NCBI GenBank assembly: GCA_944472155.2
Contig: OX235273.1
Span: 36,367,204 to 36,431,203 of the forward strand
DNA: 64,000 nucleotides
Direction: 5' to 3'
Origin: Trichobilharzia szidati
Taxonomy: Eukaryota > Platyhelminthes > Trematoda > Strigeidida > Schistosomatidae
Shown here: positions 9,409-21,628 of the stretch, in pieces
Position numbering within the stretch: the stretch's first letter is position 1
Layout: each line of letters begins with the position of its first letter
Notes under the pieces: generated by a model
What the model saw: only the letters and a program-made list of their open reading frames with translations
The model's database searches: none
What the model was told of the DNA's origin: nothing
Program-made: the position numbers and the translations under genes

Positions 9409-12380
9409 ATTAAAAATAATTATGATATTTAAACATCACTTTCACTTCTCCATACAATGTTCAGTAATGGCGGTGTGTGTAAAATTTCATAGTCACATTA
9501 GAGATGAAGTGACGGGAAAATTAACTAGTGACAGTAGTTTTCCGCGCATTCTAACTTAGCCCTATCTTACAATCGTTTCTCATTTCTGGTTTGAACAGAG
9601 GAGCAACGAACACATTTGCAGGATAATGCGACTTCGCTTAGTTTCGTGCATTCTATTCAACTGTGAACATAGTCATCTAAAGCAGAATATAATTTGCGAA
9701 ATGTTCGAAGACACTTTTCATGCTGACGTGGAGTTATAGACAGAAAGTTTCAATGTTAAAAGACTGACTATTTACAGCACAACTAGACAAGTGAGGGAGG
9801 TAAATTGAAAATTTTCCTTGGAAATAAGGATTGACCAGATAGTAGATACAAGATCGAAGTAGAGCGTGAATCGATACATATGATGGATGAGTAGTAGAGT
9901 GAGATTATGACAGACAAATAATTAGAGGAATTCCCAAACTTACCAGTGAGTTCAATTTAGAGAGAGCGAAAATCCAAATTAGGTGGAATGATCCGAGACA
10001 GAGTAGAACTCAAAACACACGAACAAAATGGTATTAATTCAACTACTTGCATCAATGAAACCAGAGAACCCAGTTTAATCAAATAAACCTTTTCAGTAAC
10101 CCCTCATCGAGTCTGTGAACTAGTCGATATTAACCACGGTGATCACGCTGTTGATAACGTGACGACATATTGATCACAAGCAATAATAACAATGCGGTCA
10201 GTCATTTATTTTGAGCGTTTATGTTTGTATAAGTAGAGGGATGGATAAAGGAACCATTTTCTCCTCGGAACGTTCGGCTTGATAATAAATTGTGAAAATC
10301 AGGTAAAGTTTGATCATTATAATTCAATACAGAGATAAGAGTACAACTGAAGACAATGCTAACAGAGGAGGAATAACAAGAGTGGATGACTGTTTTTCAA
10401 TAAAGTCTGTTTCAGACTTTACAATTATAGATCCAACAATTTTATCACACAATACTCCATGAAGACAAGTTAGAACTATATTGGACAGTGTATTGTAATA
10501 CAAGTGGTAGGCAAAATAATAGTCAGTGAAATTCGCTTGTCATCCAAATCCCTTTAGATTGTACGAACAATCAGAACACGAGATAACATGAAGTTAAGTA
10601 ATTCAGTGATGTGTTTGGACTGGCTATTTGAATGTCGTTCGTGTATGCATAGGCGAACGATACACTGAATGACGTGCTGGAGGTTTGGGCAACTTTGCAT
10701 GGATCAAGGAATATGCGAGGGAGGATTCTCAAGGAGACAGAAAATCGTGCTGACGACAGCATTTTGGAAATAACCAGGATGAACGAAGGCCAGGTGATGA
10801 GGGAGCTGATTAAATGTAGGTGTGACTCCTGAAGATGTGGTCAAGTCCTGAGTCCTCACTGTTACTTAAACATCTCGAAACACGTAGGAATGTCGACATC
10901 TCATTCTCCATTGTCTCGCAATTATCCTTCAATTTATGGCCTGTTCAACTGCACGCAGACCTATGTGCATTAACACTGAAAACAGTGTGCGAAATGAGGT
11001 TCCACGCACCATTGACCAACACATGCACTTATAATGACCATGAGCTTCACCACTGAGTGGTTATTATAACCTTCTATGCTCACTGTGGTAGTTGGACACC
11101 GGTTTACAGGCAACACCTTAATGATGAACTGCAACAAACTGATGATACGTGTTCAACGTATCCAGACGGTAGTCAGATTGTATCTTCAGTGTTTAAACGT
11201 GTAATAATGAAAACATGCAGGGAAGATCACAGTTCTGGTGTTCAACCTTTGCATGTATGAAGAGAGGCTATTATCAAAAAATTGAAACAATTTATCCCTT
11301 TCATAAATTTGGATAGTGTCATTTGAAGACAGAAATTATCTGAAACATTTGATAGCTTTGTGTGATAGATATAATCTTAAAACTTGGGCACTGTGGAAGA
11401 GTATAACTCCATAATGGTTAGGATTTTATTTTGATAAATCACACAGTGTTCAACAGTTATATTAATTGATGACGTTATAGATTCTGAACAATCTGATCCA
11501 TCACACAGTTACAGTCAATTTTTGTCAAAACTAGAGGAAAACTGAAACACACAAATTGACGTGATGTATGAAAGAATAAGAATGATAAGAATAATTGACA
11601 CTGCATTTGATTTGAGCAACTCTGCAGAGTTCAACTGTTCTCCTGACGACTTCGGAATATGCTGTATCACCCTCACGTGTGAATTGTGATTACTCCTCCG
11701 TGAGTTCTCCAGAAGGTGGTGACAACACAACCAGCTAGCAGATGTATTTTTGAAACCTTGGCCATCCTACACTAGATTTGTGTTTGAGAACGCATGATAT
11801 GTCCTGTACTCAGCGTTTCACCTGGAATGATTAGTGAACAACCATTGACTGATGAAAGCCTTGTGATTTTACTGATGAAAAAAACTAAACATTACAGATA
11901 ACAGATATCTGGTTTGACTCACCTGAGACGCTGAAGATCTAGAAGTATCAACACCTGCTAGGCCACTATTGCTAACCCCCCACAACTCGGTAGGTGTTGG
12001 TGTAACTCGTATAACTTCCTCATCAGGTGGAGACAAGTCAACTATTTAGCAGATGTATACTGGAGACATTGGAACGAGGAATGCATCTCCTTCTTACAAC
12101 AGTGACACAAATGGATGAATAGTACTAGGAGTGTGCAAACCGGAGGTTCAGCTCTTGTCCCTTAAAAATCATATTGACCACCATGTTCTTCAATCCGAAT
12201 GGATAAACAAACTGATTGTTGACGATGAAATGACTGGGTTCAATTGACTTGCCGAATTTTTTCGACCTCACACATATTCTCCACATCCTATAATGCAAGC
12301 TAACTAGCATTCATAACTGGAAAGAGAGACTCCTTTTACTCTATTGATATTTTCTTGTAGTAGTGCAGTCGTACAATTTC
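9409..12380. other. Intergenic stretch of copy A, no gene supported
   Basis: Conserved with B (about 37400-40075, inverted) and C (about 55050-58178). A 141-codon ATG frame is open in B (38623-38198, start MWSSPESSLLLK), but copy A has a TGA in the middle (10835-11260) and copy C has a stop at its second codon. A minus-strand frame at 10571-10762 (start MLSSARFSVS) is open in all three copies. I recognise neither. No RNA gene or complete transposon was seen. Confidence 0.5.
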
Positions 12381-13576
12381 ATGATTTCTCCAATCACCAT
12401 CCACACTGTTCTCGGTGTCTTCATACTGTTGTGTTACTTGTGTCAGTTAACTCAGTGCTCTCATCAGACAGACAGCAACAAAATTCATTTGACAACACAA
12501 GCACACAGTGATTAGTACTCTTTCACTCTCTGATTGTATCTCACAGTAAATTCTTCTGTGATGGGATGGTCATGATACAAGCTTGACTGGTAGAAATGCT
12601 TCCTCTAGTCATAAGTGATATACATCAATTGACCGATTTCGTCATTCACTTTCCTGCTCACAAGTTCTCACTGTATGCACCAACTGACTGACTCCCTGAC
12701 TGACTGACTTACATTTACCCTGTTCCATAAATATCAGATACCATGAAGGCCTACATGAACACAATTCATGCAAAATCAGAGACACAATTACGCTGAAAAC
12801 AAATACGCCATTTGACTAGGATGATCATCATACAAGTAAATGTCCATGATGACTTCTATGCATTCTCAGTGCTCTGAATCTCTCCGAGAATACCACCTGA
12901 GCAATTGGAAAAGCATTGAGCAGTCAGCTGACTACGAATTCAAATGCATATATAAATATGCATATATCTTGTCTTGTTCACTTGTGCCTGCAGTCATCAT
13001 TCACTTGACACTCTACTCACTCATTCAGCAAACTGATCATCATAACACTCACACACACACACACATGCGCCAACTCACTGAAGCATACATATCCTGCGAA
13101 ATGAAAGATCATCTAAGCGTCATCGAATCAAAGTGTATTGAGATTTTGGCTGACGTGGGGGACCACAGTCATGTTTCACGATTGAAAGTCCTATCAACGC
13201 AATGATGTCTTCGACTAAAACCCTAACCGTCCTCACATCACGTTTGTGATGTGTGTAAGACAGTATGTTTTTACAGTTGGTTTTTCGCTAGAGATTTGAA
13301 ATGGAAACATTGTACATAACTTTGCCTAAAATGATTCGTTGTAAATTAACATGACTTTGGAGTGCAATAATAAGATACAGCGTGTTTCTTTTTACTTCGT
13401 CTTCCCACTGGTCCGTACATTCTACTAGCTTCCCTACTAACCGTGTTGTATCGTTTGTGCATTGAAGGAACCTATCATCCCTATCCGAAGAAATTTCTGC
13501 AGACATTGCACAGCTTCTAATGGAAGACACGACTCCAGCAGTGAACGCTTCTGTGGATTATATGACTAATATGTAG
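12381..13576 (+). CDS. Second small secreted-protein gene, copy A (tentative three-exon model)
   Basis: Exon 1 (12381-12507) starts MISPITIHTVLGVFILLC, a clear signal peptide ending C-Q-L-T-Q-C. Read through, it stops after 44 codons at 12515. A CACA/GTGATT donor in phase 1 would join exon 2 (12994-13132, after GCCTGCAG), encoding a His/Thr-rich part and R-Q-L-T-E-A-Y-I-S. From there an AA/GTGTAT donor in phase 2 leads to exon 3 (13468-13576), encoding N-L-S-S-L-S-E-E, then M-E-D-T-T-P-A and TAG. All phases agree, giving a short secreted acidic protein. The same model fits copy C. Most differences between copies change amino acids. Donors 1 and 2 are weak, so exon 1 may be a stand-alone peptide gene. 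Not a recognised family. Confidence 0.5.
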
Positions 13577-13739
13577 CAAAAGACTTTAACTGTATCACAA
13601 AGTAGCCCATAATTTATACAACTCGTCAACTGTTTTTATAACATACTGTTACGACATTATTTCATGAACTTGGATTTCATTCCAATATTTGTACCGTCAC
13701 CGAGCTCACTATCAAGTCTCCTACACGTTCAATTATTCA

Positions 13740-14160
13740 CAATGTGCAAACATCATTCTGTCTTTCCCATGCTATTTTACATTGCGGGGAAAGAAGAGAA
13801 CAAGAACAGCTTTCAGCCTTTTATCCCTGCAAATGGCTCTGGTCTCAAACCTGCACACTTATCATCTCCTGGAAATGGTAACTTTATATACTGCGACACA
13901 ACAAATTATTCATCCCTAGAGTTATGAGGAAACCACACTTATTGGTTTTCGGTCGTTATCCCACCCTGGAGTAAGTTCTTCAGATAAAGCAACCTTGGAA
14001 AGTTATATGTGGACAAATCTACAAGGTGATGTGCAGAGGTGAGTGACAGGGTGCATGGCGTGCCAGGGGGCGAACGTAAGCAGACACACAATGTCAACCT
14101 TAGAAACATTCTCGCAGCCGGATACTCGTTTCACTCATGTTCATGTGGACTTAGCAGTTA
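13740..14160 (+). mobile_element. Old Gypsy pol fossil (RNase H-integrase linker and integrase zinc finger)
   Basis: Broken frames match the linker and N-terminal integrase of a Gypsy element of another lineage. They include L-K-P-A-H-L-S-S-P-G-N-G-N-F and Y-C-D-T-T, then W-T-N-L-Q-G-D-V, G-C-M-A-C-Q-G-A-N-V and R-F-T-H-V-H-V-D-L. Stops interrupt every frame. It is cut by the younger Gypsy element at 14170. The ORF starting MCKHHSVFP at about 13742 belongs to this fossil and is not a host gene. Confidence 0.7.
13879..14160 (+). repeat. 282-bp direct repeat, left of the Gypsy insertion
   Basis: A near-identical segment lies at 18625-18906 on the other side of the Gypsy element, same orientation and same length. 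It is part of the integrase fossil, which continues beyond the right copy only. Confidence 0.85.
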
Positions 14161-14169
14161 TGTGATGTA

Positions 14170-14469
14170 TGTAACGTAGAAAAGACCGAGGAGGCTGAAA
14201 GGAATGTTTATTTGGTGAAACGTATGGTACATAGCTAAATTTGGTGTACCATATTCTCAACCTGCCATTTGCGCATCATTTAACACATCCTTGACGAATT
14301 GGTCGAATATCGTCACATTCGATGTCTTCTTGGATTCTGCATCATATGGCAACATTCTTCTCATGGTTCTCTTCTTTGATTGTTCTTTCCAGTGTGCCAA
14401 ACATATTGTTACTTTTCGGAATTCGTTTCTGATATATTACTTATATCAGATTGTAAGTAGCACTCACCA
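14170..14469 (-). repeat. 3' LTR of Gypsy element, copy A (300 bp)
   Basis: On the minus strand it starts TGGTGAGTGC and ends TTACA. It is preceded by the purine-rich tract GAGGGGGCGAGTG, a likely polypurine tract. The partner is 18322-18621, also 300 bp. Equivalent LTRs are at 35816-36115 (B) and 59850-60149 (C). Confidence 0.9.
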
Positions 14470-15503
14470 CACTCGCCCCCTCATTATAAAGTCTCTCCTG
14501 TAATCGCCTTGATCGCCGCACAGACCTTTCATCCTGCTGCTCTTCAGGATCCTTGTCTTGACATTCTTGTCTCCATCTTTGTAGCGGACTGGCGTTTACT
14601 CTTCTCTCTTTATGTCCTCTCTTTATTGTGTACACTAAACCGCGTCTCGATGTGACCACATATCGTCACTCCCACCTAGGCAGAAGCTTTCCTGATCCTA
14701 GTCCGATTCCGGTAGTATACTCTCGTTCTCTGCATTTCAACTGGTCACCTACTTAAAACAGCTTCCAAGCTTTGATTTGTCTCTTGCCATAATTTTCGAT
14801 GTCTATCTTGCGCTTCTCTTGTATATTCTGAATTACTTGTTTCCGCTCACGTGTCCATTTCTTACTGTTCCAACTTTGTTCTTGTGGCCAAGTCTTATGG
14901 TGCACCGGTAAGCGTGTTTTCCTCCCATACATCAGCTGGAAAGGCGATTTTTGTTGTCCCTCGTACTGTGGCACGATTTGCCAGTAATACCAACGGTAAG
15001 TCAGTTTCCCAGTTGCCTCTTTTCGCAGCTAGCCATTCCTTGAGTGTACAATTATTCCTTTCGGTTAAGCCGTTTGTCTGCAGATGATACGGAGTCGCTC
15101 TAATTCCCCTAATACCCAGTGCCTACAGACGAGTCTTGAATTCCTCACTTTCAAAACAGAGGCCTTGATCTGTCAATATCATTTTTGGTACACCATGATC
15201 AGCCACAATATGTCGAATAACCGTCTCGGTTACGGTATTGGCGCGCTGATCTGGAATTGCCACAGCATTTACCCACCGCGTGACGTGTTCAATCAGCAAT
15301 AAAATGTATTGATTTCCACTGGCTGCTTGAGGGAAAGGACCCATTATATCCACGGACCACAAGTCACCCACCGGCTTTACGGGTATCGTTTGTAGCTGTG
15401 GTAGAATGCACCGATCACCCTTGATCAATTGACACTGTGTGCAAGCGAGTAAGTAGATAGCGATATCGCCTCCCATGTTTGGCCAGTACGTACTTTGACT
15501 CAC
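14441..15503 (-). pseudogene. Gypsy integrase and pol C-terminus (copy A), broken
   Basis: Minus-strand pieces: 15123-15503 carries the zinc-finger end (C-T-Q-C) and the catalytic core with V-D-I-M-G-P-F and I-L-T-D-Q-G. 14753-14974 and 14441-14659 hold the C-terminal part with the K-R-G-H-K-E-R-R-V-N-A segment. The upstream zinc-finger histidines are in another frame near 15505-15545. Frames change between pieces. Confidence 0.8.
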
Positions 15504-15539
15504 TAGGTCGTATGTTCGTGCAATTCCTGTATGGGCTAG

Positions 15540-16859
15540 TTAGTGGCATTCTTGAATGACCCCACGACGAAGGCTTTTTGGTATCACTGTAACCCAGCTA
15601 CCATCACTGTCTTTCCAATTGAGAACGCCGATGGCGTATAGTTTGAGTCTATGTTTTTGCTGCAGTAGCATCTTTAACTCTCTATTCTCTGCTGCCATTT
15701 CAATTTCTTTCCCTTCACCTATCATCTGAATGACTGTCTTAAGAGTAGGATCCGACTTCTGGTGGCGAACAAGTTGTAAGGGATCTTGCTCCAAAGCGTT
15801 TACTGCATACGCTACCTCTGGTAGTTCAGTCTCATTATCTGATCTCGACAAATAGTCAGCTATTACATTTTCTTTTCCTGGAATATGTCCAATCGTGAAG
15901 TCATACTCTTGTAGGCGTAACATCCATCGTGATAACTTCCCTCGTGGATCCCGTGCTGTTTTCAACCACTGAAGAGGTTTGTGGTCGGTCTCAATGTGGA
16001 ATCGGCGGCCGATCAGATATGGTCTCCATTTTTATAGTGCCCATACAATGGCTAGACACTCCTTTTCCACCGTAGAATACTTCTGTTCTGCAAGTGTCAA
16101 CACACGGCTAGCGTATTCAACAACCCCATCCGTTTGTCTTAAAACAGCACCTATACCATAATCACTGGCGTCTGTCGAAACTGTGAACTGCTTCCCCGGC
16201 GCTGGCAGTTTCAACGTCATCTGTTGACCATCTAACAGCTCTTTAATTCGCTCAAACGTTTGCTGTGCCTCTTCCGTCCACATGAATTTCGCGTCACTCA
16301 GCAACGTATATAGCGGTTTTGCTATCTCATTGAAATTTTTGACAAATCGGCTGTAGTAAGCCGCTCTTCCCAAAATCTGTCTCAGCTTTCGCTTTGAATT
16401 TGGCACTTCGCTGGTTTTGACCCTCAGGATTTTCTCCGGCAATAGCCATATTTCTCCATTTCCCACTTTGTAACCCAGGAGGACAACCGTGTTTTTAGCT
16501 ATTTGGCACTTGTTCTTATTAATCCGCAGTCCAAAGTCATCAATTCTCTTTAAGATAGCTTCGATGTGGTCTATATGGTCGCTTTCCGTCTCACTGTACA
16601 CCACCAAGTCATCTCCATATACTTTTACGTTCTTCAGACCCTTCAGTAATAAGGTCAGTAATCTTCTGAATGTAAATGGAGCACCTACCAATCCAAATGG
16701 CATTCGTTTAAGCTGGTATTGTTTGTGCCCAACTGTGAAAGCTGTTTTACTTCGATCACTTTCTGCTATTGGAATCTGCCAGTAACCCGATCTTAGGTCG
16801 AACACGGTGAATAACTTGGCTTTATGAAGGCGATCAAGGGTTTCTGTTACGGTAGGCAT
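15540..16859 (-). pseudogene. Gypsy reverse transcriptase and RNase H (copy A), broken
   Basis: The main piece 16032-16859 has the RT motifs F-D-L-R-S-G-Y-W-Q-I, M-P-F-G-L-V-G-A-P and Y-G-D-D. The third of these usually reads Y/F-[VILM]-D-D, so Gly is unusual. It continues into RNase H with S-T-D-A-S-D-Y-G-I-G-A-V-L. A stop after A-I-V-W-A-L separates the second piece (15540-15965), with the rest of RNase H and the H-I-P-G-K-E-N-V-I-A-D linker. The same motifs are in copy B (33581-34627) without that break. Confidence 0.88.
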
Positions 16860-16920
16860 TGCACACTGTGAGGCTATTCAGCTGTTTGAAATCGACACAA
16901 AATCTCTATTTCCCGTTAGC

Positions 16921-17685
16921 TTACTTCACCAAAAGGATTGGCGGACTGTACGGGCTGTCGGCTTCTTCGATTATTCCGTCGTTTAACATTTCTCTGTCTT
17001 GTCGGTTAACTTCTTCTTCAAGGTGAACCGGAACTCGTCGCGATGAAAAGACTGTCTTCCCCGGATCCTTCAGTGGGATGTTATGCTTTACCTTATCACA
17101 ATAACCGTATGGGTCTCCATCACTAGTGAATAAACCGCCATATTTACTCATCAACGTGGTTAGACGTGGTGTATCTTGCGGGACAATGGTTTTGGTTTCC
17201 ACCTCAGCGACTTCACTATTCTCATGTATCGCAAATTGCCTATGTTTTGTGACCACTTTTCTATCCTTCATATCGATTACAGCTCCTAATTCTCTGAGAA
17301 AGTCTGCTCCCGAAATCGTTCGTCTTATATTAGAAGTTACAATAAACGGATATCGTAGTTTTCCTGCTCCAATCTCTACAACGCAGTCTGAAACGCCAAG
17401 AATGTGCAACGGATGTCCTCCTACCGTCTGAACTGCTAATGTGCACGGCCTTATTTCCTTACACTGTTCTCTATCTATCAACGAAACTGCGGCCCCTGTG
17501 TCGATCAAACAAACTAGTTCTTTTTGGTTAACCCGTAGTCTCCCGTACAATGAACCTCTTTTGACTAATCTGACCACCTCCAAACGCGAGCGAGAGAAAG
17601 AAGAAAGACTGTACCATTTGAAGATTTTTGGCTTCGTTTTGGGCAGTTTCTCTGCCAGTGACCGGTTCCTCCGCAAGCAAAGCAT
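16921..17685 (-). pseudogene. Gypsy aspartic protease and RT N-terminus (copy A)
   Basis: The retropepsin motif L-I-D-T-G-A-A-V-S-L is followed by the second-lobe I-L-G-V-S-D. The frame then runs to R-R-V-P-V-H-L-E-E-E-V and S-P-Y-S-P-P-I-L-L-V-K, the N-terminal edge of Gypsy RT. It ends at a stop before the main RT piece. Confidence 0.85.
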
Positions 17686-18296
17686 CTGTTGTTTGTTCTT
17701 TTCCTTATCTGCATAGCTGCCACCTGTTGTTTCAACTCTTCAGTCTGGTCTTCGATCTTCTTGGAATCTTGGCACTCCGTCATCACTGGAGCAACATGCG
17801 AAGTCATTATCTGCCTTATCACCTTGGCCATTTCATAGACATCCATTGGTTGAGCTGCGTTAACTAGCTGCAACTGATGAGCGATATCTGTCGGGACTCA
17901 TTCGAGGAACTGAGATGCAAGCAACTGCTCTCATGAATCATCGTCTAGGGTGGGTAACGCGCGTCGCAGGTGATTCGTCAGCGTTACTGCGAGAACCAAC
18001 GGATCCCCATCCTGGCTAAGTCTCAGCGTCCGAAACTTCTGCAGCACCTCTTGTCTGTCCGCAAGGCTGTCAAACTCGCACACGAGCCTCTCGACGACCT
18101 TGTCCCACGCCGCCTCACCTTCCAGCTCCCAAGAATTGTCGTACGCAACCTTCGCGCGGCCCTTCAGGAGCGTTCCCAAGACAACCAGCTTCGCCATCTG
18201 CTCCTGCATTCCAACCAGCTCCACGACAGCCTCCAAATCCCTGAGGAACGTTCGAACATCTCCCTCCTCGAGAACCTGCGGCCACGGCACCTTCAT
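17565..18296 (-). pseudogene. Gypsy gag with CCHC zinc knuckle (copy A), broken
   Basis: Piece 17931-18296 is capsid-like, with an E-E-G-D-V-R-T-F-L-R-D-L-E-A-V core. Piece 17565-17873 ends in one zinc knuckle, C-F-A-C-G-G-T-G-H-W-Q-R-N-C (C-X2-C-X4-H-X4-C). A stop between them breaks gag. Base composition is more G+C-rich than the surroundings around 18000-18300. Confidence 0.85.
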
Positions 18297-18321
18297 CTAC
18301 GGCAGAGGGAGCGACACCAAA

Positions 18322-18621
18322 TGTATTGAAGAGAAGACCGAGGAGGCTGAAAGGAATGTTTATTTGGTGAAACGTATGGTACATAGCTAAATTTGGTGTA
18401 CCATATTCTCAACCTGCCATTTGCGCATCATTTAACACATCCTTGACGAATTGGTCGAATATCGTCACATTCGATGTCTTCTTGGATTCTGCATCATATG
18501 GCAACATTCTTCTCATGGTTCTCTTCTTTGATTGTTCTTTCCAGTGTGCCAAACATATTGTTACTTTTCGGAATTCGTTTCTGATACATTACTTATATCG
18601 GATCATAAGTAGCACTCACCA
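18322..18621 (-). repeat. 5' LTR of Gypsy element, copy A (300 bp)
   Basis: Same length and ends as 14170-14469 with scattered substitutions. The primer-binding site follows immediately on the minus strand. Confidence 0.9.
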
Positions 18622-18624
18622 GAA

Positions 18625-19260
18625 TAACTATATATACTGCGACACAACAAATTATTCAGCGTTAGAGTTTTGAGGAAACCACGCTTATTGGTTTTCTGTT
18701 GTTATCCCACCCTAGAGTAAGTTCTTCAGATAAAGCAACCTTCGAAAGATATATGTGGACAAATCTACAAGGTGATGTGCAGAGGTGAGCGACAGGGTGC
18801 ATGGCGTGCCAGAGGGCGAAAGTAATCAGACACACAATGTCAACCTTAGAAACATTCTCGCAGCCGGATACTCGTTTCACTCATGTTCACGTGGAATAAG
18901 CAGTTATCCTGCTACACCCAAACGAATTCAATCACATATTCACATACATCGATCGAATAACCAGGTTTCCTAGAATTTGTGAGGTTTACGAGGTATATGC
19001 TGACTGAGCCCCTTCTTGTTGTGTTCTATCAACCAAATGCTTCTCGTGTCACATCGTCACATCGTGCTTCCTGCTACCAACTGAACTACAGCAATACTTC
19101 CGATGAGTCAATCTCCAGTGTCTCCTGACCCACCACTTCTTTTTATAGGCTACACTCTCTGAAAACTACTTCAGATCAATTGGATGGAAGCATATCAACT
19201 CATATCAAAATGCTGCTGGATGATGGATACACTTGCTGAACAGGAAGTAACCCAAAGATG
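18625..19260 (+). mobile_element. Old Gypsy integrase fossil, continued
   Basis: Begins with the second copy of the 282-bp repeat (18625-18906). It continues in broken frames through H-I-F-T-Y-I-D-R and later Y-F-R-S-I-G-W-K-H-I-N-S-Y-Q-N-A-A-G, which corresponds to the integrase core end (Y-H-P-x-x-N-G). No intact frame. Confidence 0.6.
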
Positions 19261-20847
19261 AAGTAGTGCCAAAAGTGAGGAATGCGTCGAAACAAACGTT
19301 CAAATGTTCAAGGCACACTACATGCTGATGTGACACTTATATACTGCCAAGCTTAATTTTCATGGTTCGCATTTGTTGTGCGTATATCAGAAACCTTGTG
19401 CTGTTTCTGAACTGCACTAGCCAAGACGATTATATTCACCTTCCAATCCTTTCAAAAGTCGAGTTGTTATGCTGGCCGCCAAGTGTTTCGATGAAGAAAC
19501 ATTTCACTGTTATTGTATATTTATTTCTGCCTATGCAGAAACACACCAACTCTACAGGTTTGGATGATATACTGTTTCAGTTACATAAATAAATTTGGTT
19601 TGTGATGAATTTACATGGCTGCTGTTCTTTTCAACTGCGGTCAGTTGGGACAATCTTCTAACCACTGAGTGGATTAGCACATTAATAAATAAGGGAATAT
19701 TGTCTTCGCATTAACAAAACCTCACGGCTGTACTGGATAGATCACAAATACTTTGGAGATAATACAGCTTGATGTCAATACTCCTAAGTTGTTTTTCTGT
19801 GTACTTTGGACTGCGTAACAGTATGCATGCATGAGTCCGGGAACACAAATCAACTCCGAGACATCCAGATTACAAGGCGAGCTCGTTTACAATTGTGCTG
19901 CTTTCGCGATTAGCAAAGGTCACCCCATGAATTCTAAATTCTTCCAATTCGCGGTAAATATATACTGCAACCACCAGCAAGTATAGTCGACGAATATCTG
20001 TTCTCACACCGAATTAGGTGAAGCAACTGTTCACGGTTTCTCAAGAGTACACACAAATCCAGGCTACTCCATCCTGCAGTCACTCATTAGATTACTTCTT
20101 CAAATGCTGTTTCGCAAAAATTTGACCCATTCATCTCAAGTTATCGTGTTTTATCAAAATGTGACTAATGTAAATTCTGAAGAAACTGTGACTTGAAAAG
20201 CAGTGAGACATTTCAGAGGATAGAAACCTTGTTTTTATTTACCAAACAGTCTATGGTCATACTGGAATAATTTTACGCAGGCTTACTTTGACTCAGTTTC
20301 AGCGAGGATCAAGTGATTGCCTGGATGACAAGTAATTACAACTACAGTGTAGACCTCGTCACGAACCAAATCAATAGAAACTGTGAAGCACTGGGCGGAA
20401 ATTCCATCCCAGTTTGTGACTCGTAATCAGACTGATATACATGAGGTCTTGATGTCAGGAGATGTAGGCGCTACTGGAAAACGATAAATCAACCCACCTT
20501 CCGGAATCTCTCGAAAACTCAGGACAACATCACGATCAGTCCACTCGTTCGTCCAGGTTGAAAGCTGTCAAGATGTTCACTGTCTAATAGCATCCAGCAT
20601 CGACTGGTCTACACAACATTAGTGAAAGAAGAAATTCAGAAATTATCTCACTTATTGTGGCATTGACGTGATTGTCACATCAATATTCGTCTCCTATCAC
20701 ATAAACCAGCACAGTGAAAGAATGACAACAAATGACGACGAATATTACAGACTACCACGCTTCACCGCATATCTTAGATAACGGGATAACATTCGCAATA
20801 TTACAATCCTGAACACATCTCTCAACAAAAACACTTGAGTCAGGTGC
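19261..20847 (+). other. Copy A stretch with a broken unidentified ORF
   Basis: In copy C the equivalent DNA holds a 105-codon ATG frame (61196-61513). In A the same frame starts at 19831 but is interrupted by about 45 extra bases near 19955-20000. No known family recognised. The rest holds nothing I can name. Confidence 0.3.
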
Positions 20848-21074
20848 TATAAAAGGCGCCAGGTAAATTTTCTCATGAGAAAGCGAATCTCGACTGCAAT
20901 TGAAATGCCCTCCTCTATATCACACTGAATTGAGTGCATAATGCGAGTGAAAACTACTGTGGATGTAGAGCATCTAATGTTCCAGTCATCTATACTGAAT
21001 GGCGATTGAAGTGTTCAGATCATTGTGAATACCTACACTCACTTATCATTGGATTTCACAGCTTGTTTCCCTGA
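20848..21074 (+). CDS. TATA box and Cys-rich exon-like segment (copy A)
   Basis: TATAAAAG at 20848-20855 precedes, by about 80 bases, an exon-like frame (20935-21074) after an ATTGAG acceptor-like site. It encodes N-Y-C-G-C-R-A-S-N-V and later L-K-C-S-D-H-C-E-Y, ending at TGA. In copy C (62251-62456) the frame is longer, with C-E-C and a C-terminal H-Q-C. There is no in-frame ATG, so it would need splicing from an upstream exon. An overlapping 22-codon ATG frame (MRVKTTVDVE) starts 7 bases later. Unknown family. Confidence 0.3.
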
Positions 21075-21628
21075 AGAGCACAAATATAAATTTCACAGAA
21101 TCTATCACTGAAAACATCTCCATCTCCTCCACCAATGTTGATGGGCCCTGTTGGAAGATAGAGTGAGCGTTCATTTGACGAGCTCTCATTCTTCGTTAAA
21201 CTAAGACCAACTTAGAATCAGTTAGGTTGTGATCGTCAGTTGGGATGAGACAACAGTCATCCACTGGAGGAGACCAATCTATGGATTCAGAAAACCAACT
21301 CAATTTGCCACTGTTTCTACTATGCAAAGAATACGCTGTTAGGATTTCTCACTCCGTGGACTAATGTCGATTATTGTTACGCATTTACGTACTTCCCAAC
21401 TAACAACCGGACTCGCGTACACATCAAGATGTGATCACTTCGGTTTCCAACCTGAGATTAACCCATGCTCCAAGTAGACGATATACAAGACATCTCACAC
21501 TCAAATGCACAAATCATCTGAAAACAACATCAAATTGATGAAAATCATTGTATTCCTTGTATTATTTTATAATGAAAGTGACAGATTACACAAATTGTGA
21601 ACAGGAAATTCAACACAACACAACACAA

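Larger units (their letters stand above)
14170..18621 (-). mobile_element. Gypsy (Metaviridae) LTR retrotransposon, near full length, decayed
   Basis: Two 300-bp LTRs enclose gag, protease, reverse transcriptase, RNase H and integrase in Gypsy order, read on the minus strand. A TGG-type primer-binding site (TGGTGTCGCTCCC) follows the 5' LTR and a polypurine tract precedes the 3' LTR. Stops and frameshifts split the coding region into at least seven pieces, so it cannot be autonomous. It is inserted in an older Gypsy integrase fossil. The same site is occupied in B and C, so the insertion predates the amplification of the unit. Confidence 0.92.

Noticed and set aside
13040..13070. (CA)n microsatellite as a functional repeat
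   Set aside because: Short, and it lies within the His/Thr-coding part of a candidate exon; length varies slightly between copies.
13742..13927. 61-codon ORF starting MCKHHSVFP as a host gene
   Set aside because: It reads as the linker before a Gypsy integrase and runs into the integrase fossil.
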